Shown: positions 8,417-17,647, counted from the stretch's first letter. The stretch is DNA of 64,000 nucleotides from Caulobacterales bacterium (GCA_019510435.1 JAEKKJ010000009.1:62001-126000); one strand, 5' to 3'. The notes: generated by a model from the sequence alone, not told the origin. Translations and numbers: made by a program.

Positions 8417-8803
8417 ATGCGTAAGTTCCTCGCCTCGGCCCTGGCGGCCCTGACCTTCGGCGGCGCCGTCGCCGTCACCGCCACGCCGGCCGAAGCCCAG
8501 CGCTACTATCACCACGGCGGCTATTATGGCGGCGGCTACGGCGGCGGCTACTACGGCCACCGCCACCACGGCAGCGACACCGCCGCAGTGGCCGCGGTCG
8601 CCGGTATCGCCGGCCTGGCCATCGGCTCGGCGCTCTCCAGCAACAGCCATCGCGGCTACTACAGCGAAGGCTACTACGAGCCGCGGCCCTACTACGCCGA
8701 GCGGCGCTACTACTACGAGCCCCGCACCTGCATCACCCGCGACCGGGTGTGGGACCCCTACATCGGCCGCCATGTGACGGTGGAGCACGCCTACGACTGC
8801 TGA
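8417..8803 (+). CDS. Exported Gly/Tyr-rich hypothetical protein
   Basis: 128 residues. A Sec signal peptide (MRKFLASALAALTFGG...AEA) precedes a Tyr/Gly/His-rich stretch (GGYYGGGYGGGYYGHRHH), a short Ala/Gly hydrophobic segment near residues 57-73 that could be a glycine-zipper-like helix, and a Tyr/Arg-rich part with two Cys (RTCITRDRVWDPY...YDC). It is a common type of small alphaproteobacterial envelope protein of unknown function. A strong GGAGG precedes the ATG but lies in a hairpin (8397-8414). Confidence 0.7.
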   Translation: MRKFLASALAALTFGGAVAVTATPAEAQRYYHHGGYYGGGYGGGYYGHRHHGSDTAAVAAVAGIAGLAIGSALSSNSHRGYYSEGYYEPRPYYAERRYYYEPRTCITRDRVWDPYIGRHVTVEHAYDC

Positions 8804-8830
8804 CCCGGAGCTGAGCGCCCATCGCGGCGC

Positions 8831-9199
8831 CTAGCCCACGATGACCTTCTCCTCGCCCCACCAGATCGGCGAGCGCGGAAGGTCGATGAACCGCCGCTCG
8901 TCCTCGAGCAGCAATGCGGCCGCCGCCCGGGCCTCCTGGCGGCGGCCGTTTTCGATCACCGCCTCCAGGCTGTCGAACCAGAGCTCGGCCACGCCGTCGA
9001 AGTCCTCGGGCGCCCCGCGGCTGGCGCGCATGCCGGCGCTGGCCTCCGCGGCGGCCGAGTGCAACTGCACGTAGCGGCGAATCCTCAGCGCCTCCGCCAC
9101 GCTGGCCACCAGGGGCGCATGGGTCCCGCGCCAATAGGCCTGGAAGGCCTCGCGAGTGAGATGCGGCAGCCTCACGAGGCAAAAGGTCAGCTTGATCAT
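8831..9199 (-). CDS. EthD domain protein
   Basis: 122 residues with the EthD-type ferredoxin-like fold: KLTFCLVRLPHLTREAFQAYW, then RGTHAPLV and a central FDGVAELWFDSLEAV block ending in a short WWGEEKVIV strand. EthD proteins are small dimeric alpha/beta barrels. One is needed for cytochrome P450-dependent ETBE degradation; most members have no assigned reaction. No P450 or ferredoxin gene lies nearby, so the substrate is unknown. Confidence 0.75.
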   Translation of the reverse strand: MIKLTFCLVRLPHLTREAFQAYWRGTHAPLVASVAEALRIRRYVQLHSAAAEASAGMRASRGAPEDFDGVAELWFDSLEAVIENGRRQEARAAAALLLEDERRFIDLPRSPIWWGEEKVIVG

Positions 9200-9291
9200 C
9201 GGCCCTCGGTTCCTGAACTCACGTAGAGCCTACACTCGCCAGCAGGCAAAGCTCACGCTACCGTGGGCTGTAGTCGCGGCGTGGCGGACTC

Positions 9292-10749
9292 ATGTCGTCG
9301 TCCGAAGAGCTCAAGGCCGAGGTCGCACGCCTCTCCGCCCGCGTGGCCGAGCTGGAGACCGAGCTCGCCGCCAAGCCGCCTATCGACCGCGCCAGTCTCT
9401 ACCGCATGGTCAACAACGCGCCCTGGGGCGTGTTGGTGATCAACCGCAATGGTCGCCTGGAGTTCGCCAACGCCGCCCTGCAGCGCTGGCTGAAGCTGCC
9501 GGCGCCGGCGGTGGAGGCGAGCCAGGCCGACGCCGTCGCGCCCGCCTTGCTGGCGGTGCTGCAGGCGCCGCTGGCCGCGGCCTTCGCTGGCCAGGCGCAC
9601 GAGGCGGAGTTCAGCCTGCGCGATGTGGGCGGCGAGCTGCGCGACGTGCGGGTCACCGTGATGCCGCGCGGCTCGGGCGCTGCGGGCGTCACCGGCGCGG
9701 CCGTCAGCGTCTACGACGTCACCGAGACCCAGGCGCTGGACCGCAGCGTGCGCGAGAACGAGGCGCGGCTGCGCCAGATCAACGCCGTCACCCCCAGCGC
9801 CAACTACATCTTCGACTTCGAGACCGGCGCCGCGGCCTGGGTGGGTGGGCGCACGGACGCGGTCTACGACCACTCGATCGAGGAGCTGACCCAGGGCGGC
9901 CCGGAGTTCATCCGCGCGCTGATCCATCCGGACGACCTGGCCAAGATCCCGGCCCGCCTGGCCGAGCTGGCCGCCCGCCCCGACGGCGACGTGGTCGAGT
10001 TCGAGCTGCGCGTGCGCTGGCGCAACGGGGTCTACCGCTGGATCCTGGACCGCGCCGTGGTCTTCGAGCGCGACGGCTCGGGCCGGATCCTCAAGACCCT
10101 CAGCGCCGCCATCGACATCGACGAGCGAAAGCGCGCCGAGGAGCGGCGCAGCCTGCTGATCAACGAGCTGAACCACCGGGTGAAGAACACCCTGGCCGCG
10201 GTGCAGTCCATCGCCCGCCAGACGCTGCGCAGCGACCGGCCCGCGGACCAGACGCTGGAGCTGTTCAACGCCCGGCTGGTGGCCCTCTCGGCGGCGCACA
10301 ACATCCTGACCCGCGAGAACTGGGAAGGCGCGGGGCTGCGCGAGATCGTGGCCGGCGCGCTCAGCCCGTTCGAGGCCCAGGGCCGGATCTTCGTCGAGGG
10401 GCCCGACGTGCGCCTTTCGGCCCATGCCGCGGTGGCGCTGGCCATGGCCCTGCACGAGCTGGCCACCAATGCGGTCAAGTACGGCGCCCTCAGCGCCGAT
10501 GCGGGCGAGGTGCGGCTGGCCTGGCGCGTGGGGCGGGCCGGCGGAAGCGGCCGCCTGGAGCTGGAATGGCGCGAGCAGGGCGGGCCGCCGGTGCAGGCGC
10601 CGCGGCTGCGGGGCTTCGGCTCGCGCCTGCTGACCCAGGGCCTGCCGGCCGAGCTGGACGGGGTGGCCGAGCTCGAGTTCGCGCCGCAGGGCGTGGTCTG
10701 CCGGATCTCGGCCCCGCTGGAGGTCACGCCGCGGCTGGAGCTGGCCTGA
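9292..10749 (+). CDS. PAS-containing HWE-family sensor histidine kinase
   Basis: 485 residues. A short N-terminal coiled coil (residues 5-30) leads into a PAS domain (about 35-150) and a second PAS_3-type domain (about 160-280). The HWE dimerisation/phosphoacceptor segment NELNHRVKNTLAAVQ has its His near residue 295, and the ATPase core includes HELATNAVKYGALS. No membrane helix is present, so it is cytoplasmic. HWE kinases are typical of alphaproteobacteria and often sense light or redox state, but the Cys of LOV domains (NCRFLQ) is not seen here. A lone receiver gene lies 420 bases downstream and may be its partner. Confidence 0.88.
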   Translation: MSSSEELKAEVARLSARVAELETELAAKPPIDRASLYRMVNNAPWGVLVINRNGRLEFANAALQRWLKLPAPAVEASQADAVAPALLAVLQAPLAAAFAGQAHEAEFSLRDVGGELRDVRVTVMPRGSGAAGVTGAAVSVYDVTETQALDRSVRENEARLRQINAVTPSANYIFDFETGAAAWVGGRTDAVYDHSIEELTQGGPEFIRALIHPDDLAKIPARLAELAARPDGDVVEFELRVRWRNGVYRWILDRAVVFERDGSGRILKTLSAAIDIDERKRAEERRSLLINELNHRVKNTLAAVQSIARQTLRSDRPADQTLELFNARLVALSAAHNILTRENWEGAGLREIVAGALSPFEAQGRIFVEGPDVRLSAHAAVALAMALHELATNAVKYGALSADAGEVRLAWRVGRAGGSGRLELEWREQGGPPVQAPRLRGFGSRLLTQGLPAELDGVAELEFAPQGVVCRISAPLEVTPRLELA

Positions 10750-11171
10750 TCGCGACGCGATGAGACCGTGTCTCTTGACGGCGCCACATCCAGTAATTAC
10801 TAAACATGGCGCAACTGGATTTCCTCTCGCCATCCGGTCCGAAAGCCCAGGCTCCCCCAGGCTCGGCCTTCCCGCGACCCAAACATCTCCCCCCTGAGCG
10901 CGGGACGAGCCGGATGGCGGGGCCTTTCGCGGGGCCAAGCAAACCGCGACATTCGCGCGCCGATTAACTTTTATGATCACGCAACCCGAAGGCGAAAGAG
11001 CGCGCCGAATCTTGCCGCGCCCTGCGCTCGACTTCGCGGCGATCTGCAAGACCGCAAGCATTCGCGCGGTTAATGGGGATTCAGCACGTCTGTCAGTCTT
11101 ACCTTAAAGCCAGGCGCGCGAAACTTATCCACAGTCGGCGTCCCCCCGCGCCGCAGTTTCGGAGCCAACCC
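10750..11171. other. 422-base intergenic region upstream of a lone receiver gene
   Basis: No protein gene is recognised. The stretch is less GC-rich than its neighbours, with AT-rich patches at about 10793-10806 and 10964-10978 that could be promoter elements. It contains one consensus DnaA box at 11125-11133 and a GATTC (GANTC-type) site near 11081. The receiver's GTG start with CGGAG seven bases upstream closes the region. Confidence 0.5.
11125..11133 (+). promoter_or_regulatory. Consensus DnaA box TTATCCACA
   Basis: TTATCCACA is the exact consensus DnaA-binding nonamer. It lies 38 bases upstream of the GTG of the receiver gene. A single box does not make an origin; it could be a DnaA-controlled promoter or chance. 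No second box was noticed nearby. Confidence 0.45.
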
Positions 11172-11603
11172 GTGTCGCATAGCCCGGGAGAGGGCGGCAG
11201 GCCGCTGAAGGTCCTGCACGTCGACGATGATCCGATGAACCTGCGCGTGGTGCAGGAGATCCTGGGCGCCTTCGGGCACCAGGCGGTGATGGCGTGCTCG
11301 GGCCAGGACGCCCTGGACCGGCTGGCGACGGAAGCCTTCGACCTTGTGCTGCTCGACATCCACATGCCCGGCATGACCGGCGTCGAGGTGGTGGAGCAGC
11401 TGCGCGCCACCGACGGTCCGCAACGCGACACCCCGGTGATCGCCCTCACCGCCGACGTCTATTCGCGCCGCCCGGCCGAATATATCGCCCTGGGCTTCAA
11501 TGACTTCGTCTCCAAGCCGATCCTGGTCTCGGGCCTGATGGCGTCCATCAAGCGCTGCGCGGCGGCGCGACCCTCGGCCCCGGCGCTCAGCCGCGCGAGC
11601 TAG
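11172..11603 (+). CDS. Single-domain response regulator
   Basis: 143 residues consisting of one receiver domain: acidic pocket LHVDDDPMN, phosphoacceptor Asp in [13 protein letters not shown] (about residue 60), switch Thr in IALTADVY and the conserved Lys in FVSKPI. There is no output domain, so it works through protein interaction or as a phosphotransfer intermediate. The GTG start is chosen because CGGAG lies seven bases before it; the longer upstream reading frame lacks family similarity. Its TAG stop shares the CTAG with the dctA stop. Confidence 0.85.
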   Translation: MSHSPGEGGRPLKVLHVDDDPMNLRVVQEILGAFGHQAVMACSGQDALDRLATEAFDLVLLDIHMPGMTGVEVVEQLRATDGPQRDTPVIALTADVYSRRPAEYIALGFNDFVSKPILVSGLMASIKRCAAARPSAPALSRAS

Positions 11604-12919
11604 GCTTTCGCCGTCGACGCCGCGTCGCCGGCGTCCTCCGCTTCACCATCAAGCGCCGCGCGTAGCCGCTCGCGATCGAGCTGACCCTCCCAGCGCGACA
11701 CCACGATCGTGGCCACCGCGTTGCCGACGAAGTTGGTCAGGGCGCGGCACTCGCTCATGAACCGGTCGACGCCCAGGATCAGCGCCATCCCCGCCACCGG
11801 CACGCTGGGCACCACCTGGAGCGTGGCCGCCAGGGTGATGAAGCCGGCGCCCGTCACGCCCGCCGCCCCCTTGGAGCTGAGCATCGCCACGCCCAGGAGG
11901 AGCAGCTGCTGGCTGAGGCTGAGGTCGATGCCCAGCGCCTGGGCGATGAACAGCGACGCCAGGGTCATGTAGATGTTGGTGCCGTCCAGGTTGAAGCTGT
12001 AGCCCAGCGGCGCCACCAGCCCGACCACGCTCTTGGCGGCCCCAGCCCGCTCCATCTTCTCTAGCAGCGAGGGCAGCGCGGCCTCCGAGGAACTGGTGCC
12101 CAGCACCAGCAGCAGCTCGGCCTTGAGGTAGCGGATCAGCTTCAGGATCGAAAAGCCGTTCAGCGCCGCGATCGTGCCGAGCACCCCCAGGACGAACAGG
12201 ATCGAGGTCCCGTAGAAGGTCGCCACCAGGCTGGCCAGGCTGAGGATCGAGCCGATGCCGTACGAGCCCACGGTGAAGGCGAAGGCGCCCAGCGCGCCGA
12301 TCGGCGCGGCCCGCATGAAGATCGCCACCAGCCGGAAGATCGCCTGGGCCAGGCTGTCCAGGACGCCCAGCGCCGCCGCGGCACGGTCGCCCACGAGGGC
12401 CAGGGCAATGCCGAACGGAATGGCCAGGAACAGGACCTGCAGGATGTTGCCCTCGGTGAAGGGGCTGACCACGGAGCTCGGGATGACGTCCATCAGGAAG
12501 CCGACCACCGTCAGCTTCTCGGCCTTGGCGGCGTAGTCCTTGACCTTGCCGGGATCGAGGCTCGCCGGATCGATGTGCATCGACGCCCCCGGCTGCAGCA
12601 CATTGGCCACCACCAGCCCCACCACCAGGGCGAAGCCCGAGACCACGAGGAAATAGGCGAAGGCCTTGGCCGCCGTGCCGCCGGCCTTGCCGAGGTCGTT
12701 GCGCATGTGCGCGATGCCGGTGGTCACCGTCAGGAAGATCACCGGGGCGATGATCATCTTCACCAGCTTGATGAAGGCGTCGCCCAGCGGCTTCAGGGCG
12801 ACGCCCAGGCTCGGGTCGAGGTAGCCGACGAGGGCCCCGACCACGATCGCGGCCAGGACCTGCAGGTAGAGCTGTGTCCAGAGCGGTTTCGCCCGCGCTG
12901 CTTCACCCTTCCCCGCCAC
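11600..12919 (-). CDS. dctA: C4-dicarboxylate:cation symporter DctA
   Basis: 439 residues of the DAACS family. The N-terminal helices ([18 protein letters not shown]), the [18 protein letters not shown] segment, the serine-rich re-entrant loop [10 protein letters not shown] and the [16 protein letters not shown] and [14 protein letters not shown] blocks are all present. It imports succinate, fumarate and malate with protons or sodium across the inner membrane. The GTG start has GGGAGG five bases upstream. The dctBD two-component genes are not adjacent. It ends tail to tail with the receiver gene, sharing four bases. Confidence 0.92.
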   Translation of the reverse strand: MAGKGEAARAKPLWTQLYLQVLAAIVVGALVGYLDPSLGVALKPLGDAFIKLVKMIIAPVIFLTVTTGIAHMRNDLGKAGGTAAKAFAYFLVVSGFALVVGLVVANVLQPGASMHIDPASLDPGKVKDYAAKAEKLTVVGFLMDVIPSSVVSPFTEGNILQVLFLAIPFGIALALVGDRAAAALGVLDSLAQAIFRLVAIFMRAAPIGALGAFAFTVGSYGIGSILSLASLVATFYGTSILFVLGVLGTIAALNGFSILKLIRYLKAELLLVLGTSSSEAALPSLLEKMERAGAAKSVVGLVAPLGYSFNLDGTNIYMTLASLFIAQALGIDLSLSQQLLLLGVAMLSSKGAAGVTGAGFITLAATLQVVPSVPVAGMALILGVDRFMSECRALTNFVGNAVATIVVSRWEGQLDRERLRAALDGEAEDAGDAASTAKA

Positions 12920-12983
12920 GCGCGCCTCCCAGAATCCCTGGCGGGCAACCTAGCTGAAAACCACCGCGCCGGAACCGTGGGGG

Positions 12984-14579
12984 CTACGGCCGGTCGTCCG
13001 GGCCGCGGCGCTTGTCCTTGTCGGGGTGGTCCAGCTTGCCGTGCTGAGCGGGCGCGGCGCGCTCATGCGCCGCCGCCTGGCGGGCCGCCTGCTCGGCCGC
13101 GCGGGCCTGCTGCTGCTGGGCCTGCTGCGCCTGGCGCTGCTGCTGTTCGGCGGCCCGCGCCTGGGCGGCCTGGGCCCGCTCGGCCTGCTGCTGCTGCTGG
13201 CGCTGAGCCTGGGCGGCGCGGGCCTGCTCCTGATGCGCGGCCTGTTCGTCATGCGCGCGCTGCCGTTCGGCCAGCTGCTGCTGGTGGCGGGCCTGGTCGG
13301 CCTGGGCGGCGCGGGCCTGGGCCTGTTGGGCGCGCTCCCGGTCGGCGAGCTGCTGCTGGCGGCGGCCCTGCTCCGCCTGGGCGGCCCGAGCCTGGGCCTG
13401 CTGCGCCCGTTCGCGGTCGGCCAGCGCGTGCTGGCGATCCAGCTGCTGCTGGGCGACCACGCGCTCGTGCTCGTCGTGGGCGCGCTGGCGGTCGGCCAGC
13501 TGCCGCTGGCGCTGGGCCATCTCCTGGGCCTGGCGCGTGCGGACCTCCTCGGCGCGGGCCGCCGCCTCCCGGCCCTGCTGGTCGGCGGCGCGGGCGCGCA
13601 GGTCCTGGGCGCGGTTCCGTTCGGCAAAGCGCTGCTGCTGCTCGGCCAGGCGGCGGTCCTGCTGGGCCTGGCGCAGCTGCATGTGCTCGGTCTCGGCCAC
13701 GGCGCGCGCATTGGCGTCCCGGGCGCGCTCGGCGGCCAGGCGCTGGGCCTGCAGATCGGCGATCTCGCCCTGGCGCAGGTCGGCGGGGCGGCGGTCGTCG
13801 GCGCGACGCAGGTCCAGCCCCGGCGGCGGCGCGCTCCGGCGGATCTCCTCGCGCCGCTGCTGCTCGGCCCGGAAGCGCTGCAACTCGCGGTTGCCGTCGC
13901 GGTCGCGCCAGGCCTGCCAGTCGGTGTCCGCCCGGGCCGCGCGCAGCCACGGGTCGGCGCTGCGCTGCAGGCGCGGCGCGGTGCGCGTCCAGATCTGCTC
14001 GCTCACCGGCGCGCGCGGCGCGCGCAGGCCGACCTGGCGCAGCTCGCGGCCGCGCTCGAAATAGCGGCCGGCCACCGGCGCCACCCGCACCAGCGCATCT
14101 TGCGGCAGGTACCGGCCGCCGCTGTCGAACACGGCCACCAGCTCCCCGCGCGGATCGTAGCCATAGCCGTAGTCCCGATCGCGAACGAAGTACGGATAGG
14201 CCGCCCCCGGTTCATAGTAGTAGTACCGATAGCTGTCTTCCGAAGGCTCTGCGTACATCGACCAGTCGTCGGCGGTCTGCCAGACCATGGGCTCGGTCCC
14301 GTCGTAGTCGAACCGGTAGTCCGGCGGCGCGTCATAGACCGACTGCTGCATGCCATAGGCGCGCTCGGCCCAGGCGTAGGCGCGGGCCGGCGGGCGCGGC
14401 GCCACCGGCGCCGGCTTGGCGGGTGGCAGCTCGGCGGAGGCCGAGAGGCCCGCGGGGGCCGAGGCGTCGGCGAGGGCGGCCTGGTCGGCTGGCTTCTTCG
14501 CCGTGTCGTTGCACGCCGCCACCGTGAGCGCCAAGGCGCTCGCGGCGCCCAGCGCCAGGTATCTGTTCAGAGGGGTCAT
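12984..14579 (-). CDS. Lipoprotein with long Gln/Arg/Ala-rich coiled coil
   Basis: 531 residues. A lipoprotein signal (ALGAASALALTVAAC) is followed by a Pro/Ala linker, a Tyr/Asp-rich domain (residues about 75-240, with YRYYYYEP and DYGYGYDP) and then about 260 residues of Gln/Arg/Ala-rich sequence (QRQLADRQRAHDEHERV, ERAQQAQARAAQA repeated) that should form a long charged coiled coil. It is probably anchored in the outer membrane. It is likely a structural or tethering protein; I do not recognise a family. GAGG lies nine bases before this ATG; an upstream ATG at 14606 is possible. The repeats create a long hydrophobic reading frame on the opposite strand that is an artefact. Confidence 0.65.
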   Translation of the reverse strand: MTPLNRYLALGAASALALTVAACNDTAKKPADQAALADASAPAGLSASAELPPAKPAPVAPRPPARAYAWAERAYGMQQSVYDAPPDYRFDYDGTEPMVWQTADDWSMYAEPSEDSYRYYYYEPGAAYPYFVRDRDYGYGYDPRGELVAVFDSGGRYLPQDALVRVAPVAGRYFERGRELRQVGLRAPRAPVSEQIWTRTAPRLQRSADPWLRAARADTDWQAWRDRDGNRELQRFRAEQQRREEIRRSAPPPGLDLRRADDRRPADLRQGEIADLQAQRLAAERARDANARAVAETEHMQLRQAQQDRRLAEQQQRFAERNRAQDLRARAADQQGREAAARAEEVRTRQAQEMAQRQRQLADRQRAHDEHERVVAQQQLDRQHALADRERAQQAQARAAQAEQGRRQQQLADRERAQQAQARAAQADQARHQQQLAERQRAHDEQAAHQEQARAAQAQRQQQQQAERAQAAQARAAEQQQRQAQQAQQQQARAAEQAARQAAAHERAAPAQHGKLDHPDKDKRRGPDDRP

Positions 14580-14699
14580 GGCCGTGGACCTCGCAGTTCC
14601 ATGCATGCCGCAAGTCTGGCCGACACGAGCTGAACCTTGCGCCCAGCTGAAACGTCATCGGAGGTTCACCGGTTGCCGCGGCAGCGTAACCGTCGCCGC

Positions 14700-15062
14700 T
14701 CAGGGTGTGCGGCAGCCCGCGATGGCGCGCTCCAGCTCGTCCAGCCGCTGGGCGCGCAGGATGCGGCCGGCGGCCATCAGCTGGTAGCGGTCGGCGGCGC
14801 CCGCGGCGCTGCGCAGGGCGGCGTCGCTGTCCGGATAGCGCGGCGGCGGACCCAGGGTGCGGGGCACGCAGCTCTTCGGTGGGGGCGGCGGCAAGGGCGG
14901 CCGGATCAGCGGCGGCGGCGGCGGGGCCGGCGCCGGCTTCTCCGCCACGGGCGGCGGCGGGGTGATCAGCGGCGGCGGCTTGGGTCGCAGGCTCTGGCAC
15001 CCGGCCAGCGCCAGGGCCGCCGCGGCGGCGAGGCCGGCGATTCGCATGCCCGCCCCGCTCAT
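14700..15062 (-). CDS. Proline-rich small lipoprotein, possible outer-membrane spanin-like partner
   Basis: 120 residues from the ATG overlapping the previous stop (ATGA); the second ATG at 15047 (MRIAGLAAAAALALAGC) begins a classical lipoprotein signal. After the lipobox come about 40 residues very rich in Pro (PPPLITPPPPVAEKPAP) and then a helical C-terminal part with two Cys. A Pro-rich lipoprotein translated from a start overlapping a small membrane coiled-coil gene recalls phage Rz/Rz1 spanin pairs. No other lysis gene is present, so this is a structural analogy only. Confidence 0.6.
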   Translation of the reverse strand: MSGAGMRIAGLAAAAALALAGCQSLRPKPPPLITPPPPVAEKPAPAPPPPPLIRPPLPPPPPKSCVPRTLGPPPRYPDSDAALRSAAGAADRYQLMAAGRILRAQRLDELERAIAGCRTP

Positions 15063-15448
15063 TTCTTCAGGTTCGACAGCACCGCCCGGTCGGCGCTTTC
15101 CATGCGCGCGCAGGCGTCGATGCCCTCCGGCTGCTGCTCCAGCAGGCGGCGCGCGCCGGCGGGATTGGCGGCCGCGCCCGGCTGGGACGGGCCCGCCTCG
15201 GCCTCGACCATCCGGCCTTGGCCGTGGCCTTCGCCCTGGGCGCGGCAGGACGCGAGCTCGGTGCGCAGCGAGGCCTGGGTGCGGTCGGCCGCATCGGTGA
15301 GCTGGGCGATCCGGGCCTCGTAGCGGGCCTCGCGCAGCTCCCAGCCGTGCGACGCCACGCCGAACGCCACCGCCAGGGCGAAGGCGATCGCCGTCGCGAC
15401 GGGACCCGTGATCGGGCTCATCAAGGCTTGTCGAATGAGTGTCAGCAT
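15059..15448 (-). CDS. Small membrane protein with periplasmic coiled coil, possible inner-membrane spanin-like partner
   Basis: 129 residues: one N-terminal membrane helix (about residues 12-33, GPVATAIAFALAVAFGVASHG), then a predicted coiled coil (LREARYEARIAQLTDAADRTQASLRTELASC) and a Gly/Ala/Pro linker to a C-terminal helix containing one Cys. Size and layout resemble Rz-type i-spanins. AGG precedes the first ATG at 15448; a second ATG ten codons in is possible. Its stop overlaps the Pro-rich lipoprotein start by four bases. Confidence 0.6.
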   Translation of the reverse strand: MLTLIRQALMSPITGPVATAIAFALAVAFGVASHGWELREARYEARIAQLTDAADRTQASLRTELASCRAQGEGHGQGRMVEAEAGPSQPGAAANPAGARRLLEQQPEGIDACARMESADRAVLSNLKK

Positions 15449-15490
15449 CCCAGGACCTGCCGGGCATTCATCGCGCGGCGCAACCCATAG

Positions 15491-17575
15491 TCAACGGCGC
15501 CGCTGTGACCTTTTCGGGGCCTCGGCCGGCGCGGGCGCTTCGCGGCTCCAACGCGCGATGGTTGTGAGCAGCTCCAGCATCTCGATCGGCTTGCGCACCA
15601 CGCCCTGAAAGACGTCCGACGCGATCTGGTCATCGGCGGTGATGTCGGCGGAAAAGGCCAGGATGGGCGCGCCGCGGTTGGGGCCGGCCCCGTCCCGAAT
15701 CGCCCGGGCCGCGGCCCAGCCGTCGACGCCCGGCATCCGCAGGTCCATCAGCACCAGCTGGAACGGCCGCAGCTCGGCCAGGGCGATGGCCGCCTCGCCG
15801 CCGTCCGCGGTAGTGACCACCACGCCCAGCGGCGTCAGCATCGAGCGGATCAGCTCGCGATTGGCGGCGTTGTCGTCCACCATCAGCACGCTGAGGCCCA
15901 CGAACAAGCCGAGGTCCAGCGTGGCGGAGTCGGACGCAGCCTCGGCTGGCGCCGGCGTCACCGGGACCTCGAACCAGAAGACGGCCCCCTCGCCCGGCTC
16001 GCTCTCGACGCCGATGCGCCCGCCCATGGCGTCCACCAGGCCCTTGGAGATCGCCAGGCCCAGGCCGGAGCCGCCGTGCTGGCGGTTCACCGCCGCGTCC
16101 ACCTGGCTGAACCGCTTGAAGAGCTTGCCCTGGGCCTCGCCGTCCAGGCCCGGGCCGGTGTCGCGCACCCGGTAGGCCAGGATCCCGCGGTCCGCCTCGT
16201 AGCGGCAGCTGACGGTCACGGCGCCGCGCCCGGTGAACTTCACAGCGTTGCCGACCAGGTTCATCAGCACCTGGCGCACCCGGTCGAAGTCGGCGGTCAG
16301 CCGGCCGGTCCCGCAGGGCTCGAAATCCAGGGCCAGGCCCTTCTCGTCGGCCTGGTTGGCGAACAGCTCGACCGCGTCGCGGCCGCACTCGTCCGGATCT
16401 CCGGGGCCGGGCTTCAGCTCCAGCCGCCCAGCCTCGAGCCGGGAGAAGTCCAGCACGTCGTTGACCAGGGCCAGCAGGTTGCGGCTGGCGCCGAGCACGC
16501 GGCGCGCATAGCCGCCCGCCTCGTCGCCGAGGTTGCGCTCGGCCAGCAGGGCCGCGAAGCCGAGGATGGAGGTCAGCGGGGTGCGGATCTCATGGCTCAT
16601 GTTGGCCAGGAATTCCGACTTCACCCGGGCGGCCTGTTCGGCCTCGGCAAGCGCGGCGGCGAGCTGGGCGGCGACCAGACGCCGCTGGCGCTGCATGGCT
16701 GCGACCTCGAGGTTCACGGCGCTGCAGGCGGCGATGAAGACCTGCAGCAGGATCAGCCGCTCGGTCCAGCCCGGCACGAACCGCACGATGGGGCCGTAGC
16801 CGGCGAAGGTGAACCCGACTGCGACCGCCGCAGTGCCCAGCACCAGGACCATGGCGCCCAGCATCTCGAGCGACAGGCTCGCCACCAGGGCCGGCAGGGG
16901 CGCCAGGAACAGCAGCGGATATTGGTCCTGGGCGAAGACCACGGCCTCGAACCCGATCACCGCCGCCAGGATCATGACTGCGCGCCAGGTCGGCTGGCGC
17001 TCGCCCACGTGGACGCGCCAATCGGCCAGGACCAGCAGGCAGGGGACGAAGACGACCAGGCCCAGGGCGTCGGCCAGGGTCCAGACCGTCAGCTCAGCGC
17101 CGAAGTGGCGGCCGTGGACGAGGCCGAGGTAGGCGGCGGCGGCCGAGGCGGAGGCGAGGCTGGCCGCCACGGCCACGACACAGCCAGCGGCCAGGTGCAG
17201 CATGCGGCCGGGGTCGAAGCGGACCGGCGCGGCGCGGCGTATGGCCAGGCCGCAGATCGCCACCTCCAGCATGTTGCAGACCGAGAGCGCGAGGGCCCGG
17301 TCGAAGCTGTCGTCCACCATGAGGTCGGCGAGGAGGTTGCCGGCGAATCCCGCGGCCATCCACAGCGGCCAGCGGCGCGGCGCGGCGCGCAGCAGCGCGA
17401 CCACGGTCAGGGCGTTGGCGGGCCAGATGGGCGTGACCCGTCCGAGGTCGCGCGGCGCGTAAAGGGCGGCATAGGCGGCGACGGCCACGAGCGCGCTGAA
17501 CGCGGCCGCCTTCGCCGCCGTCGCCCACCAGGCGGGCGAGGCCGGCGCAGCCGTTCGGGGCGCGGCGCTGGTCAT
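15491..17575 (-). CDS. MASE1-type membrane hybrid sensor histidine kinase
   Basis: 694 residues. The N-terminal 300 residues hold about eight membrane helices with the MASE1 marker TPIWPANALTVVALLRAAPRRWPLW. A short coiled coil leads into HisKA (EFLANMSHEIRTPLTSILG, His near 329), HATPase_c (NLVGNAVKFTGRG, DTGPGLDGE, GGSGLGLAISKGLVDAMGG) and a C-terminal receiver (LMVDDNAANREL, MDLRMPGVDGW with Asp near 611, KPIEM). MASE1 is a membrane sensing domain with unknown ligand. The phosphoryl group would normally pass on through an Hpt protein, not seen nearby. Confidence 0.9.
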   Translation of the reverse strand: MTSAAPRTAAPASPAWWATAAKAAAFSALVAVAAYAALYAPRDLGRVTPIWPANALTVVALLRAAPRRWPLWMAAGFAGNLLADLMVDDSFDRALALSVCNMLEVAICGLAIRRAAPVRFDPGRMLHLAAGCVVAVAASLASASAAAAYLGLVHGRHFGAELTVWTLADALGLVVFVPCLLVLADWRVHVGERQPTWRAVMILAAVIGFEAVVFAQDQYPLLFLAPLPALVASLSLEMLGAMVLVLGTAAVAVGFTFAGYGPIVRFVPGWTERLILLQVFIAACSAVNLEVAAMQRQRRLVAAQLAAALAEAEQAARVKSEFLANMSHEIRTPLTSILGFAALLAERNLGDEAGGYARRVLGASRNLLALVNDVLDFSRLEAGRLELKPGPGDPDECGRDAVELFANQADEKGLALDFEPCGTGRLTADFDRVRQVLMNLVGNAVKFTGRGAVTVSCRYEADRGILAYRVRDTGPGLDGEAQGKLFKRFSQVDAAVNRQHGGSGLGLAISKGLVDAMGGRIGVESEPGEGAVFWFEVPVTPAPAEAASDSATLDLGLFVGLSVLMVDDNAANRELIRSMLTPLGVVVTTADGGEAAIALAELRPFQLVLMDLRMPGVDGWAAARAIRDGAGPNRGAPILAFSADITADDQIASDVFQGVVRKPIEMLELLTTIARWSREAPAPAEAPKRSQRRR

Positions 17576-17647
17576 CCGCGCATCTGGCCTAGCTCTGCCT
17601 TGCCGCCGGTAAAGTCCGTTGGATTCAGCCTGCGGCGCATTGCCGCA

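Noticed and set aside
9253-11061. 602-codon minus-strand frame
   Set aside because: Antisense to the HWE kinase gene, no recognisable domain.
11125-11133. Replication origin
   Set aside because: Only one DnaA box, with no AT-rich unwinding region cluster or origin-linked genes.
13026-14633. Leu/Gly-rich hydrophobic frame on the plus strand that looks like a membrane protein
   Set aside because: It is the complement of the CAG/GCC-rich Gln/Ala coiled-coil repeats of the lipoprotein gene; hydrophobicity is an artefact of reading these codons backwards.
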